Part shown: positions 1 to 8,875 of the stretch, one piece after another
Layout: every line of letters starts with the position of its first letter
Numbering within the stretch: position 1 is the stretch's first letter
Assembly: GCA_947570615.1 (NCBI GenBank)
Contig: CANOVJ010000009.1
Location: forward strand, 1-64,000
Direction of reading: 5' to 3'
DNA from: an uncultured Lachnospiraceae bacterium
Lineage (GTDB): Bacteria; Bacillota; Clostridia; Lachnospirales; Lachnospiraceae
Length of the DNA: 64,000 nucleotides
Made by a program: the position numbers and the translations under genes
Notes under the pieces: generated by a model
Databases searched by the model: none
Seen by the model: only the letters and a program-made list of their open reading frames with translations
Told to the model about the DNA's origin: nothing

Positions 1-1
1 G

Positions 2-1357
2 TCCAATACCCTGCCGGACGCCATGAACGTAGGACAGACACAGTATCTGGCGATGCTCAAATACGATCAGCTTGAGCCGCTCACGGCCGCATTTGAGGAA
101 TATGCCTCCGACCAGCTTAAGCAGTATGTGCGTTCCGGCGGCGATACCCTGATGGACGCCATCTCCTCCGGCGGGGAAATGTATGCCATTCCCGCCCCCA
201 ACATTACCGCAGGGGGCGTCAATGAAATGTGGATCCGTCAGGACTGGCTGGACGAGCTGAACCTGGAGGCTCCTACCACCATGGACGAGGTTTTTGACGT
301 GGCAAAGGCTTTTGTTGACGCCAAAATCGGCGGAGACAATACCATCGGTATCATAGGCCCTGCTTCCGGCGATCAGCTCATCGGAAGGGGAGGAAACCGC
401 TGGGGGCTGGATCCTCTCTTCGGAGCCTTTAAGTCCTATCCGGAATACTGGATACAGAACGAGAACGGCGAGATCCTGTATGGATCCGTGCAGCCGGAGA
501 CGAAGGAAGCGCTGGCGGAGATTGCCGAGTGGTACGCGGCGGGCGCTATCGATCCCGAGGTATTTGTAAGAAGCGATTCCCTTGAGCCGGTTACGGCCGG
601 AAGAGTCGGGATCTTCTTCGGGCCCTGGTGGTGCGGTTACACCATAGGCGACATGGCGCTGGCGGGTACGGCGGACTGGCAGGCATACCTCTCGCCGCTG
701 GCAGGGGACGGAACATTTTACTCTCCCATGGCGGATCCCACATCCTCCTACGTATGTGTCCGCAAGGGCTACGAGCACCCGGAGGCGGCGATCAAAATCA
801 TCAACTACCTGATTGCCAACGAGCAGTCCTGGGTGGATGAGAAAAAGACGGAAAACAATATTACTTCCGACATATATCCTTTATTCAACGTATATGACAA
901 CGCGGACGAGATCGAGTATTCCTACGAGTGGCTGAAGAAATTCAACCTGGGCGAGGTGGCAAAGGACGACATAGACATGACCAACCGCAAGCTCCTTCGC
1001 GGGGACCTGGACGCCATCGAGATTCTCAAGCTGGATCCGAAAGAGGATTTTTCCGTTGAGTATTGGGATAACAAACATGAAATAGCTGCAAGTAATCTGC
1101 CCAGACTGGTATCCATCATGATCGGCGAGAGGCCTCTGGTGGAGGATGGCTATGAAGCTGTCTACAATATCTACAGCGGCCAGACCGAGACCATGGCGGC
1201 CAAGTGGGCGAACCTGGAGAAGCTGGAGGAGGAGACCTTCGCCAAGATCATTCTGGGGCAGGCTTCCATCGACGAGTTTGACACCTTTGCAGAGAAATGG
1301 TATGCTGAAGGCGGCCAGGCCATTATCGACGAGATCACTGCGGCAGTGAACGAGTAG
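2..1357 (+). CDS. Extracellular solute-binding protein, ABC sugar transporter (5' truncated by window edge)
   Basis: The frame is open to the left edge, so the start, signal peptide and lipobox lie outside the window; the first internal ATG at 23 is not a real start. The visible part resembles family 1 / LipO-type solute-binding lipoproteins of clostridial ABC importers: an N-lobe segment with WIRQDWLDELNL and PTTMDEVFDVAKAF, then GIFFGPWWCGY and a long helical C-lobe. Such proteins sit on the outer membrane face and deliver oligosaccharides to a permease. A glycosidase and an esterase follow, which fits carbohydrate uptake; permease genes would be expected upstream. A strong hairpin terminator follows the stop. 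The substrate cannot be read from sequence. Confidence 0.88.
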   Translation, partial: SNTLPDAMNVGQTQYLAMLKYDQLEPLTAAFEEYASDQLKQYVRSGGDTLMDAISSGGEMYAIPAPNITAGGVNEMWIRQDWLDELNLEAPTTMDEVFDVAKAFVDAKIGGDNTIGIIGPASGDQLIGRGGNRWGLDPLFGAFKSYPEYWIQNENGEILYGSVQPETKEALAEIAEWYAAGAIDPEVFVRSDSLEPVTAGRVGIFFGPWWCGYTIGDMALAGTADWQAYLSPLAGDGTFYSPMADPTSSYVCVRKGYEHPEAAIKIINYLIANEQSWVDEKKTENNITSDIYPLFNVYDNADEIEYSYEWLKKFNLGEVAKDDIDMTNRKLLRGDLDAIEILKLDPKEDFSVEYWDNKHEIAASNLPRLVSIMIGERPLVEDGYEAVYNIYSGQTETMAAKWANLEKLEEETFAKIILGQASIDEFDTFAEKWYAEGGQAIIDEITAAVNE

Positions 1358-1372
1358 GATATCAGCGATTCG

Positions 1373-1403
1373 AAAAGCGGGCGCGGCGTCGTGCCCGCTT
1401 TTA
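1373..1403 (+). terminator. Rho-independent terminator after the solute-binding protein gene
   Basis: A perfect 10-bp stem (AAAAGCGGGC at 1373-1382 with GCCCGCTTTT at 1393-1402) ends in a short T run 15 bases after the stop codon. It may attenuate rather than stop transcription into the GH13 gene, which starts 32 bases downstream with no obvious promoter of its own. Confidence 0.8.
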
Positions 1404-1434
1404 TCATAAATTTTTCAAATGGAGGACTGAAAAA

Positions 1435-2748
1435 ATGGCACAGCAGACAGACATCACACTGCGGCAGAAGGTAATGTATTCCCTTTTTGTGCGCAACCAT
1501 ACGCCGGAGGGGACCTTCCGGGCTCTGGAGGGGGATCTGGACCGGATTAAGGCCCTTGGAACCGACATCATATGGTTCATGCCCATACAGCCGGTGGGCG
1601 TTCTGGAGCGAAAGGGAAAGGACGGAAGCCCCTATGCCATCCGGGATTACCGGAAGACGGATCCGGCCATGGGAACCATGGAGGAGTTTCGCCATCTCAC
1701 CGACGAGATCCACAGAAGGGGGATGCAGTGCATTCTGGACGTGGTGTACAATCACACCTCCCCGGATTCCTGGCTGATGGAGCATCACCCGGAGTTTTTC
1801 AAAAGGGACGCACAGGGAAATACGGTGACGCTGGTGCCGGACTGGAGCGATATCGCGGATCTTGACTATGGCGTGAAGGAGCTCTGGCGCTATCAGATCG
1901 ACACGCTGAAAATGTGGGCGGAGATGGTGGACGGCTTCCGCTGCGACGTGGCCCCCAGGGTGCCCGTGCAGTTCTGGCGGCAGGCCAGAGAGGAGGTGGA
2001 GACGGTAAGGCCCGGAGCCATCTGGCTGGCGGAGAGCACGGAGAAGCATTTTGTCAAGTTTATCCGCGACCAAAAGGGGTATTGCGCCTCGGATTCACAG
2101 CTCTATGAGGCGTTCGACATGTGTTATGATTACGATATCTGGCCTTCCTTCATGGCCTGTCTCAGGAAGGAACAGCCGCTGTCCCTTTACCTGGATGAGA
2201 TCGAAAAGCAGGAGGGGGCATACCCGGAAAACTATGTGAAGCTCCGCAGCCTTGAAAACCACGATCAGGACAGGATCGCTTATCACTGCCCGGATAAGAC
2301 CGCTCTCAAAAACTGGACCGCCCTTTCCTTTATGCTTAAGGGCTGCGCGTTCATCTACGCCGGCCAGGAGGCCATGCTGAGCCACCGCCCCAGCATCTTT
2401 GAGAAGGATCCTCTGGATTTTTCAAAGGGGGAGGATATCTCGGAGCTGATCGCCGCACTTTCCCGGATCAAAAAGAATGAGCTTGCGGCGGATGGGATTT
2501 ACCGCCTGTTTGCGGAGGATGAGAAGGAAGTGGCGGTGAGCGTGTGCGAGATGGGAGAAAAGAGCGTCGTCGGGATTTTCAGCCTGGGAGGCTTTTCGGG
2601 GAACGTTCCGGCTTATCTTGCAGACGGCAGCTATGAAAACCTGGTCGACGGCAGTATCGTGACGGTTAAGGACGGAGCGCTTGCGCATGGCGGAACCCCT
2701 GTGATCGTGAGGACGCGGACAGAGCTTCTGGCAAAGCCGAAGGAATGA
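1435..2748 (+). CDS. GH13 alpha-amylase-family glycosidase
   Basis: A 437-residue cytoplasmic enzyme with no signal peptide. It shows the GH13 (beta/alpha)8 barrel signatures in order: DVVYNHTS near residue 105 (region I), DGFRCDVA near 165 with the nucleophile Asp (region II), WLAEST near 197 with the acid/base Glu (region III), and ENHDQDR near 275 with the transition-state-stabilising Asp (region IV). It is shorter than secreted amylases and lacks carbohydrate-binding modules, so it probably cleaves imported alpha-linked oligosaccharides. GGAGG lies about eight bases before the ATG. It follows the solute-binding protein gene and precedes an SGNH esterase, suggesting a small sugar-utilisation operon. 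Exact specificity (maltose, sucrose, trehalose type) is unresolved. Confidence 0.9.
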   Translation: MAQQTDITLRQKVMYSLFVRNHTPEGTFRALEGDLDRIKALGTDIIWFMPIQPVGVLERKGKDGSPYAIRDYRKTDPAMGTMEEFRHLTDEIHRRGMQCILDVVYNHTSPDSWLMEHHPEFFKRDAQGNTVTLVPDWSDIADLDYGVKELWRYQIDTLKMWAEMVDGFRCDVAPRVPVQFWRQAREEVETVRPGAIWLAESTEKHFVKFIRDQKGYCASDSQLYEAFDMCYDYDIWPSFMACLRKEQPLSLYLDEIEKQEGAYPENYVKLRSLENHDQDRIAYHCPDKTALKNWTALSFMLKGCAFIYAGQEAMLSHRPSIFEKDPLDFSKGEDISELIAALSRIKKNELAADGIYRLFAEDEKEVAVSVCEMGEKSVVGIFSLGGFSGNVPAYLADGSYENLVDGSIVTVKDGALAHGGTPVIVRTRTELLAKPKE

Positions 2749-2779
2749 TCAGAGCAGACGCAGAAAGGATGAAAACCGG

Positions 2780-3430
2780 ATGGCAATTTCAAAGGAACAG
2801 CGGGAAAAGCTGGACAGATACCGGATTCTGAATCAGAGTGTGAGGGAGGGAGAGATTCTCTTTACCGGCTCGTCCCTGATGGAGCAGTTTCCCATCAACG
2901 AGCTTCTGATGACGGAGGGAATGACGCAGGTGATCTACAACCGGGGAATCGGCGGCTTTAAGACGGAGGATATGCTTCTGTCCATGGAGGAGATGGTTTT
3001 TGGAACCAGGCCCTCCCGGATCTTTATCAACATCGGAACCAACGATATCGGGAGCCCGGACTATAAGCTGGAGACACTGATCGGCCATTACGGGGAGATC
3101 CTCTCGCGGATCAGGGAGAGGCTTCCCGGGGCGCAGATCAACATGATGGCCTACTATCCGGTCAATGAGACCGAAAAGCTTCCGGACGAGGAGTGGGCGG
3201 CGACTCTCTTTGTCACCAGGACCAACGAAAATATCCGGATCGCAAACAGGGCGGTGGAGGAGCTGGCCCGGGAGCGGGGATGTAATTTCCTGGATGTGAA
3301 CCGGGGACTTACGGATGAGAAGGGAAGGCTGAAAAAGGAATTCACCGTTGAGGGCATCCACATGTATGCCAACGGGTACCGGGTCGTGCTCGAGAACCTG
3401 CGGCCTTATCTGGAGCAGAGGGTTATCTGA
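2780..3430 (+). CDS. SGNH/GDSL-type acylhydrolase
   Basis: A 216-residue intracellular esterase of the SGNH fold. Block I is FTGSSLMEQF near residue 30 (Ser nucleophile), the glycine block is NRGIGGFKTEDML near 53, block III is INIGTNDIG near 84-92 (Asn oxyanion residue), and block V is VEGIHMY near 190 with the catalytic His. The usual Asp two residues before the His (DGIH) is Glu here (EGIH), a conservative change. There is no signal peptide, so the substrate is probably an imported acylated sugar; this fits its place 31 bases after the GH13 gene and behind GGATG-type ribosome binding. Deacetylation of an oligosaccharide is the best guess, by context only. Confidence 0.85.
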   Translation: MAISKEQREKLDRYRILNQSVREGEILFTGSSLMEQFPINELLMTEGMTQVIYNRGIGGFKTEDMLLSMEEMVFGTRPSRIFINIGTNDIGSPDYKLETLIGHYGEILSRIRERLPGAQINMMAYYPVNETEKLPDEEWAATLFVTRTNENIRIANRAVEELARERGCNFLDVNRGLTDEKGRLKKEFTVEGIHMYANGYRVVLENLRPYLEQRVI

Positions 3431-3466
3431 CAGGGGGATTAATACAGGAACACTGATATAAGAACA

Positions 3467-3490
3467 GGCTGCCGCACTTTCGCGGCAGCC
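3467..3490. terminator. Hairpin between convergent genes, probable bidirectional terminator
   Basis: A perfect 9-bp stem GGCTGCCGC/GCGGCAGCC with a 6-base loop lies between the ends of the SGNH esterase gene (+) and upp (-). The T run is poor on the plus strand and moderate on the minus strand. Confidence 0.55.
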
Positions 3491-3500
3491 TTGCCTGCTG

Positions 3501-3561
3501 ACAACGGACAGTTCGCCAGGCGTGCTGTCCGTTGTTACAATAAGCTGACTCGCGAAGCGTG
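3501..3561. repeat. Dispersed palindromic element, copy A
   Basis: A perfect 10-bp inverted repeat (ACAACGGACA at 3501-3510, TGTCCGTTGT at 3526-3535) is followed at 3535-3561 by a 27-base tail beginning TTACAATAA. The tail matches 22 of 27 bases at 59624-59650, also next to a hairpin and also just beyond the 3' end of a minus-strand gene. The loop (TTCGCCAGG) and the TCCGTTGTT stretch resemble the element at 5986-6030. Confidence 0.6.
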
Positions 3562-3574
3562 ACAGCGTTTGTTA

Positions 3575-4222
3575 TTATCTGGTTCCGAAAATCCGGTCCC
3601 CCGCGTCGCCCAGACCGGGACAGATATAGGCATGCTCGTTGAGACATCTGTCAAGGTGTCCCACATAGATCTGGATGTCGGGATGATCCTCATGGAGCTT
3701 CTTAAGGCCCTCGGGAGCCGCTATGATACACATGAATTTGATGCGCCTGCCGCCATGCTGCTTGATGAAGTCAACCGCCTCGGAGCCGGAGCCTCCGGTC
3801 GCCAGCATGGGATCCACCACGATGATGGTCCGCTGGTCGATGGGCTCGGGAAGCTTGCAGTAATACTCGTGAGGCTCGTGGGTCACCGGATCCCGGTACA
3901 GACCGATGTGGCCCACCTTTGCGGAGGGAACCAGAGCGAGGATTCCGTTCACCATTCCCAGCCCGGCACGCAGGATGGGGACGACTGCCATTTTCTTGCC
4001 GGAGATCATCGGCGTCATGCAGGTCTCGATGGGGGTTCTCACCTCCACCTCCTCCAGGGGAAGATCCCCCAGGGCCTCGTAACCCATCAGCATGGCGATC
4101 TCCTCGATCAGTTTCCGGAACTCGTTGGTACCGGTGTTTATGTTCCTCAGCAGGGAAATTTTGTGCTGAATCAGAGGGTGATTCAAAATATAAGCGTTTT
4201 CCATATTCTTCAAATGTTCCAT
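3575..4222 (-). CDS. upp: Uracil phosphoribosyltransferase
   Basis: Salvages uracil with PRPP to UMP in the cytosol. The PRPP-binding loop [12 protein letters not shown], the [10 protein letters not shown] segment, RDPVTHEP and the C-terminal [14 protein letters not shown] uracil-binding end are all present. The reading frame extends upstream to 4258, but the start at 4222 is preferred: it gives 215 residues beginning [11 protein letters not shown], close to the family's roughly 209, and has GGAGG nine bases upstream, whereas the 4258 ATG lies almost on the predicted transcription start. It is divergent from the uracil permease gene, making a uracil uptake and salvage pair. No PyrR-type leader is evident in the short 5' region. 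Confidence 0.96.
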   Translation of the reverse strand: MEHLKNMENAYILNHPLIQHKISLLRNINTGTNEFRKLIEEIAMLMGYEALGDLPLEEVEVRTPIETCMTPMISGKKMAVVPILRAGLGMVNGILALVPSAKVGHIGLYRDPVTHEPHEYYCKLPEPIDQRTIIVVDPMLATGGSGSEAVDFIKQHGGRRIKFMCIIAAPEGLKKLHEDHPDIQIYVGHLDRCLNEHAYICPGLGDAGDRIFGTR

Positions 4223-4259
4223 AGCAGCTCGCCTCCATCTCTTGTTGTCATTATACAAA

Positions 4260-4288
4260 ATTGTAGTGCAATTTTATAAGGAAGTCAA
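4260..4288 (-). promoter_or_regulatory. Sigma-A promoter of upp
   Basis: On the minus strand, -35 TTGACT (4283-4288) and -10 TACAAT (4260-4265) are separated by exactly 17 bases. A second -10-like TATAAT lies just downstream. This placement supports the 4222 start codon. Confidence 0.75.
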
Positions 4289-4456
4289 CATTTTGAAGGG
4301 ATTTGCAGGATGTTTGTCGGACACCTGCAGGACACCTGTGTCCTGGTGTCGGAGGGCGCTCCGGATCAGGCGCGCAGGCCGGAGTCGGACCGGCTCCGTA
4401 AGGGGTCTGCACAGGAAAAGGCCGCGCAGAAAATTTAGAAAAATTTTATCTTTTCC

Positions 4457-4485
4457 TTGCAATAACCAGAGGGAACAAGTATACT
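4457..4485 (+). promoter_or_regulatory. Sigma-A promoter of the uracil permease gene
   Basis: -35 TTGCAA (4457-4462), 17-base spacer, -10 TATACT (4480-4485), giving a leader of about 45 bases before AGGAGG and ATG 4537. The divergent spacer also holds GC-rich inverted repeats near 4319-4400 (GACACC/GGTGTC and CGGAG/CTCCG) of unknown role. Confidence 0.75.
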
Positions 4486-4536
4486 CGTAGAAGTGCGTAA
4501 AATTACAGTTCAAAAGAATTACAGGAGGACAATTCA

Positions 4537-5922
4537 ATGATAAGACAGCAGGAAGCGATCAGGGACGCCAGCGGGCTTGGTCTCCCAAAGATGCTGATCC
4601 TGGGATTGCAGCACATGTTTGCCATGTTCGGCGCGACAATCCTGGTACCAATTTTGGTGAATGTTTATTTTGAAGGAGAAGGACTTTCGATTCAGGTAAC
4701 CTTGATCTGTGCGGGGCTGGGAACTTTGTTTTTCCATCTTTGCTCCAGACTGAAGGTACCCGCATTCTTAGGTTCTTCTTTTGCGTTTCTGGGAGGTTTC
4801 CAGACGGTGGCCCAGCTTGACACTGGCATTTTTGCGGGGATGAGCATGGGAGATAAGCTTCCCTACGCCTGCGGTGGAATCGTGGTGGCGGGGCTTTTGT
4901 ACCTGGTGCTGGCGCTGGTGATCAAACTGCTGGGAGTTAAGAAGGTAATGAAATTCCTTCCCCCGGTGGTGACGGGCCCCATGATCATCTGTATCGGCCT
5001 TTCCCTGGCGCCCTCTGCGGTGTCCAACGCCTCCACCAACTGGCTTCTTGCCATTATTGCGCTGGGCACGATCATCATCTTTAATATCTGGGGAAGGGGG
5101 ATGTTCAAGATTATCCCTATCCTCATGGGCGTGGTGATCTCCTATGCGGCGGCCCTTTGCTTTAACGCCTTTGGCATGACCAATCCGGACGGCAGCGCGA
5201 TCCTGAACTTTGCCGGGGTGCAGGCGGCGGGCTGGGTGGGACTTCCCCCCTTCCGGATCTGCAAATTTGATCTGACGGCGGTGCTGGTGATGGCCCCCAT
5301 CGCGCTGGCCACCATGATGGAGCACATCGGAGACATGTCCGCCATCTCCGCCACGGTGGGCGAGAACTTTATCGAGGATCCCGGCCTGCACAGAACGCTG
5401 GTGGGGGACGGACTTGCCACCTCCTTATCCGCGCTGGTGGGAGGCCCGGCCAACACCACCTACGGGGAAAACACGGGCGTGCTGGAGCTGAGTAAGGTGT
5501 ATGACCCCAAAGTGATCCGGCTGGCGGCGATCTATGCCGTGGTGCTGAGCTTTATCCCGAAAATGGCCGAGATCATCGGTTCCATTCCCTCCGCCATCAT
5601 CGGCGGCGTGAGCTTCATGCTCTACGGAATGATTTCCGCTATCGGCGTGCGCAACATCGTGGAGAACAGGGTAGATTTCACCAAGTCCAGGAACCTGATC
5701 ATCGCGGCGGTGATTCTGGTGAGCGGCCTGGGCTTCGGGAGCGGCCTCACCTTCACGGTGGGCGGCACCTCCATCACCCTCACGGGACTGGCGATCGCGG
5801 CGCTGGTGGGGATTTTGCTCAACGCCATCCTTCCCGGAAACGACTATGTGTTCGGCAGCAATCCGCAGGCGGATGGAAACAGAGGGGTGGATATGCGCCC
5901 CGATTTAAAAACGAAGAAATAA
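4537..5922 (+). CDS. Uracil permease (UraA/PyrP type)
   Basis: A 461-residue member of the nucleobase-ascorbate (NCS2) transporter family, with about 12-14 hydrophobic segments and no signal peptide, importing uracil by proton symport across the cytoplasmic membrane. Family signatures are GLQHMFAMFGATILVP at the N-terminus, EHIGDMSAISATVGENF, and NTTYGENTGVLELSK around residues 305-319, the uracil-type version of the NAT signature. Divergent transcription from upp supports uracil over xanthine. The start has AGGAGG with an eight-base spacer. A textbook terminator follows the stop. Confidence 0.93.
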   Translation: MIRQQEAIRDASGLGLPKMLILGLQHMFAMFGATILVPILVNVYFEGEGLSIQVTLICAGLGTLFFHLCSRLKVPAFLGSSFAFLGGFQTVAQLDTGIFAGMSMGDKLPYACGGIVVAGLLYLVLALVIKLLGVKKVMKFLPPVVTGPMIICIGLSLAPSAVSNASTNWLLAIIALGTIIIFNIWGRGMFKIIPILMGVVISYAAALCFNAFGMTNPDGSAILNFAGVQAAGWVGLPPFRICKFDLTAVLVMAPIALATMMEHIGDMSAISATVGENFIEDPGLHRTLVGDGLATSLSALVGGPANTTYGENTGVLELSKVYDPKVIRLAAIYAVVLSFIPKMAEIIGSIPSAIIGGVSFMLYGMISAIGVRNIVENRVDFTKSRNLIIAAVILVSGLGFGSGLTFTVGGTSITLTGLAIAALVGILLNAILPGNDYVFGSNPQADGNRGVDMRPDLKTKK

Positions 5923-5951
5923 AAACAGGAAGCGTCAAAACGCTCCGACAG

Positions 5952-5985
5952 GGTCAGGGAGAGCAGGTCTTTCCCTGACCTTTTT
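5952..5985 (+). terminator. Rho-independent terminator of the uracil permease gene
   Basis: The 9-bp stem GGTCAGGGA/TCCCTGACC is followed at once by TTTTT. Confidence 0.92.
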
Positions 5986-6030
5986 AACATAGGGATGTCT
6001 GGCGAAGCCTGGCATCCGTTGTTTGTGCAG
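5986..6030. repeat. Dispersed palindromic element, copy C
   Basis: The core GGATGTCTGGCGAAGCCTGGCATCC-like palindrome is framed by AACATA and GTTGTTTGTGCA. A near copy lacking the 10-base GAAGCCTGGC centre lies at 60087-60120. It sits in the 366-base gene-free stretch between the permease and flgM genes; the rest of that stretch (6031-6136) is GC-rich with no gene I can support, followed by the flgM promoter. Confidence 0.6.
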
Positions 6031-6136
6031 GCCCGCATATGGAAGTTCGCTGCCGGTGCAGCGTGCGCCCCGCGCGGCGGGCAGACCCTGCCTGAGCGCG
6101 CAGGGAAAAAAACTTCCCCCGCCGGATTGCTTCCCC

Positions 6137-6163
6137 TAAAGTCTTTCCAAAATCATCCGATAC
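6137..6163 (+). promoter_or_regulatory. Sigma-D (sigma-28) promoter of the flgM operon
   Basis: TAAA (6137-6140), 15 bases, TCCGATAC (6156-6163) matches the motility sigma consensus TAAA-N15-GCCGATAT. It would drive flgM-flgN-flgK-flgK2-flgL-fliW-csrA. Downstream, GGATTC (6254-6259) and GAATCC (6281-6286) could pair around the flgM Shine-Dalgarno sequence. Confidence 0.88.
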
Positions 6164-6288
6164 TTATTATGTAATAAATAATGGAAGTGCATAAATGGGC
6201 GGAGCATGGATACGCTGATATCATGCCGGAAAATGATTTATGTATCGACAGAAGGATTCAGAGAAGATCCACGGAAGGAGGAATCCGA

Positions 6289-6576
6289 ATGCGTATAGAA
6301 GCTTATACACAGGTACAGAAACTCTATGATAACAGAAAGACCACCAGGGCGGTGGCCGCAGGCAGTACGGCCGCTTCCGACAGGCTGCAGATTTCCAGCC
6401 TCGGGAAGGATATCCAGTGGGTGAAGCAGGCTCTTTCGGAAAGCGGCGATATCAGGGAAGATATCGTGGCTCCTGTGAAGGCGAAGGTCCAGTCGGGAAC
6501 CTATGAGGTGAGCACGGAGCGCTTTGCGGATAAGCTGCTGGAGAAATTTCTGGAGAAATATGAAGAATTGAGGTAA
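6289..6576 (+). CDS. flgM: Anti-sigma-28 factor FlgM
   Basis: Binds and holds the motility sigma factor until the hook is complete and FlgM is exported. The 95-residue product begins MRIEAYTQVQKLY and has the FlgM C-terminal helices: DRLQISSLGKDIQ, IREDIVAPVKAKVQSGTYEVS and ADKLLEKFLEKY. The frame is open upstream to 6181, but AAGGAGG at 6275-6281 places the start at 6289, and the family is normally 80-100 residues. First gene after a sigma-D promoter, so it is under its own target's control, as usual. flgN follows three bases after the stop. Confidence 0.93.
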   Translation: MRIEAYTQVQKLYDNRKTTRAVAAGSTAASDRLQISSLGKDIQWVKQALSESGDIREDIVAPVKAKVQSGTYEVSTERFADKLLEKFLEKYEELR

Positions 6577-6579
6577 CAG

Positions 6580-7098
6580 ATGGCAAGCTTAATGGAAAAC
6601 CTGATCGAGATACTGGATCTGGAGAGTCAGGAATATGAGGACTTGCTTACTTTATCCTCAAAGAAAACGTCGGTTATCGTATCCGGTAACCTTGATGATT
6701 TGGCCAAAATCACGGATGAAGAACAGAGCGTTGTGGGTAAGATAAACCGTCTGGAGCAAAAGCGCCAGGAGGTGTACGCCGATATCGCCAATGTAATTAA
6801 CAGGGATGTTAACACGCTGATGCTCACCGACCTGATCGAAATGCTCAGGAGCAGGGAGCAGGAACAGCAGAAACTGGCCAGGGTACATGACAGATTGAGC
6901 ACGGCTGTGCATAAGGTCAGAAGCATTAACGAACAGAACCGGATTCTGATCGAGAACGCGCTGGAGATGGTGGAGTTTGACATGAACATGCTTCAGGCCA
7001 TGAAAGCCGCGCCGGAGACAGCCAATTACAACAAGGGGGCCTTTAACACCGGAACTCCTGTGGGGCTGGACGGGAGCGGCTTTGACGCCAAACAGTGA
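6580..7098 (+). CDS. flgN: Flagellar export chaperone FlgN
   Basis: A 172-residue, almost wholly helical cytosolic chaperone that escorts the hook-filament junction proteins FlgK and FlgL to the export gate. N-terminal MENLIEILDLESQEYEDLL, a coiled-coil middle (EQSVVGKINRLEQKRQEVY), and the C-terminal end GSGFDAKQ typical of clostridial FlgN support the call. It lies between flgM and the two flgK genes whose products it should bind. Confidence 0.9.
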   Translation: MASLMENLIEILDLESQEYEDLLTLSSKKTSVIVSGNLDDLAKITDEEQSVVGKINRLEQKRQEVYADIANVINRDVNTLMLTDLIEMLRSREQEQQKLARVHDRLSTAVHKVRSINEQNRILIENALEMVEFDMNMLQAMKAAPETANYNKGAFNTGTPVGLDGSGFDAKQ

Positions 7099-7176
7099 TC
7101 CCTGGGAATGATCATAGGAAGATAAATTTTCACAGATTGATCCTGAGGGGTTAATCAGAAGAGTCGGAGGAACGCA

Positions 7177-8805
7177 ATGTCTTTATTCGGAAGCTTATAT
7201 ATCGGAGTGAGTGGTCTGCAGACCAGTCAGAATGCGCTGAACACCACGGCGCATAATATGTCTAATATCGACACCACCGGGTATACCAGGCAGCAGGTGC
7301 AGCAGGGTACCCGGATTTATAAAACCATTTCTACTAACGCCACCGCCATTTCCTGGCAGCAGACGGGTCTCGGTGTAAACTATACCCAGGTGAAACAGGT
7401 GAGGGACGATTTCCTCGACAAGGCGTACCGCCGGGAATCCGGGCGGAGCGCTTTTTACGAGACTTCCACCTATGCCTTTGAGGAGGTGTACGACCTTTTC
7501 CAGGAGCTTGAGGGCGAGGCCTTTGCGGACTCGATCAGCAATCTCTGGAAGTCGGTGGAGGATCTGGCCAGAAATCCGGGCGACGCGGTGACCCAGGGGG
7601 TATTCGTACAGCGCTGCAGCGAGTTTGTGACCCGCTCCCAGGCGGTGTACAAGGGCCTTTCCGAATATCAGGACAATCTGAATAATCAGGTAAAACGGCA
7701 CGTGGACACCATCAACGCCTACGGAAAGCGCATCGCGGAGCTCAACCAGGAGATCCAGAAGATCGAGGGCGGCAAGGTGGAAAAGGCCAACGATCTGCGG
7801 GATGAGAGGAACCTGCTCATCGACGAGCTCTCAGCGCTGGCCAATATCGAGTGCAGAACCAATGCGGACGGAAATATCATTATCAAGCTGGAGGGAAAGG
7901 ATTTCGTGAAATCCGATTCCGCCAATGAAATCGAACTTTATACCGATCTTGAGACCGGATTTTATACGCCCTACTGGAAGCATCTTGCCAGGAAGGATTC
8001 TAATGGCAAGGTGGATGCGGAAGGGATCAAAGGGGCGGAGCTTTTCAATATGAACCAGAAAATCTCCACCAGCATGAACACAGATATCGGAGCGCTGAAG
8101 TCCATTCTGATGGTGCGGGGCGATCACAGAGCCACCCATGAGGATTTACATATCGGAGAGCCGGGAGGCGCGGAGAAATACGACAGGGAGATTTCCCAGT
8201 CCATCATGATGAACGTGCAGGCGGAGTTTGACCAGCTCATCAACGCCATCACAACGAAGATCAACGAAGTGTTCCGGGATGCGGCCAATCAGGCCGGGCC
8301 TTTCCCTGACAGCACTTATATGAGGGATGCCAACGGAGATCCTTATCAGATTTTCAACACGATGACAGGATCGAAGGAGGATAAGGACTTCACAGTGATG
8401 AACCTGATCATCAACGGAGAGCTGAAGCAGGCGCCTTCCCTTCTGGGCTTTAAGAAGGAGAACGGCCAGGTGGACCAGGAGACCGCGGACAGACTGCAGG
8501 ATCTGTTCAAGGAGGAGGGCCTTACCTTAAATCCCAATGTGAAGACGAAGCTGGATTTTGTCAACTACTACGACAACCTGATCTCCCAGGTGGCCAACTC
8601 GGGCAATGTCAGCAAGGAGATCTGTGCCAATCAGCAGCTCACCATGGATAACATCGCGGCGGCCAGGGAACAGATCGTGGGAACCTCCTCCGACGAGGAG
8701 ATGAGCAACATGGTCATGTTCCAGAACGCGTACAATGCTTCCAGCCGTTACATAAACGTGATCAGCGAGATGATGGAGCATATCATCACCACGCTGGGAA
8801 GATAA
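7177..8805 (+). CDS. flgK: Flagellar hook-associated protein 1 (first FlgK)
   Basis: A 542-residue hook-filament junction protein. The N-terminal D0 helix FGSLYIGVSGLQTSQNALNT and HNMSNIDTTGYTRQQV are the classic rod/hook signature; the middle has NQVKRHVDTINAYGKRIAELNQEI and LRDERNLLIDELS; the C-terminal helix NMVMFQNAYNASSRYINVISEMMEHII closes the D0 coiled coil. GGAGG lies seven bases upstream of the ATG. A second, more divergent FlgK follows 70 bases later. Confidence 0.93.
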   Translation: MSLFGSLYIGVSGLQTSQNALNTTAHNMSNIDTTGYTRQQVQQGTRIYKTISTNATAISWQQTGLGVNYTQVKQVRDDFLDKAYRRESGRSAFYETSTYAFEEVYDLFQELEGEAFADSISNLWKSVEDLARNPGDAVTQGVFVQRCSEFVTRSQAVYKGLSEYQDNLNNQVKRHVDTINAYGKRIAELNQEIQKIEGGKVEKANDLRDERNLLIDELSALANIECRTNADGNIIIKLEGKDFVKSDSANEIELYTDLETGFYTPYWKHLARKDSNGKVDAEGIKGAELFNMNQKISTSMNTDIGALKSILMVRGDHRATHEDLHIGEPGGAEKYDREISQSIMMNVQAEFDQLINAITTKINEVFRDAANQAGPFPDSTYMRDANGDPYQIFNTMTGSKEDKDFTVMNLIINGELKQAPSLLGFKKENGQVDQETADRLQDLFKEEGLTLNPNVKTKLDFVNYYDNLISQVANSGNVSKEICANQQLTMDNIAAAREQIVGTSSDEEMSNMVMFQNAYNASSRYINVISEMMEHIITTLGR

Positions 8806-8875
8806 AACAGAAAATTATGAAGCCGGAGCTCCACGTAAGACACAGAGATTCCGGATTCCGAAGGGAGTGGAATAA

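Noticed and set aside
1171..2073. A 300-residue minus-strand frame across the solute-binding protein and GH13 genes
   Set aside because: It spans the terminator and two well-supported genes in antisense and has no motif.
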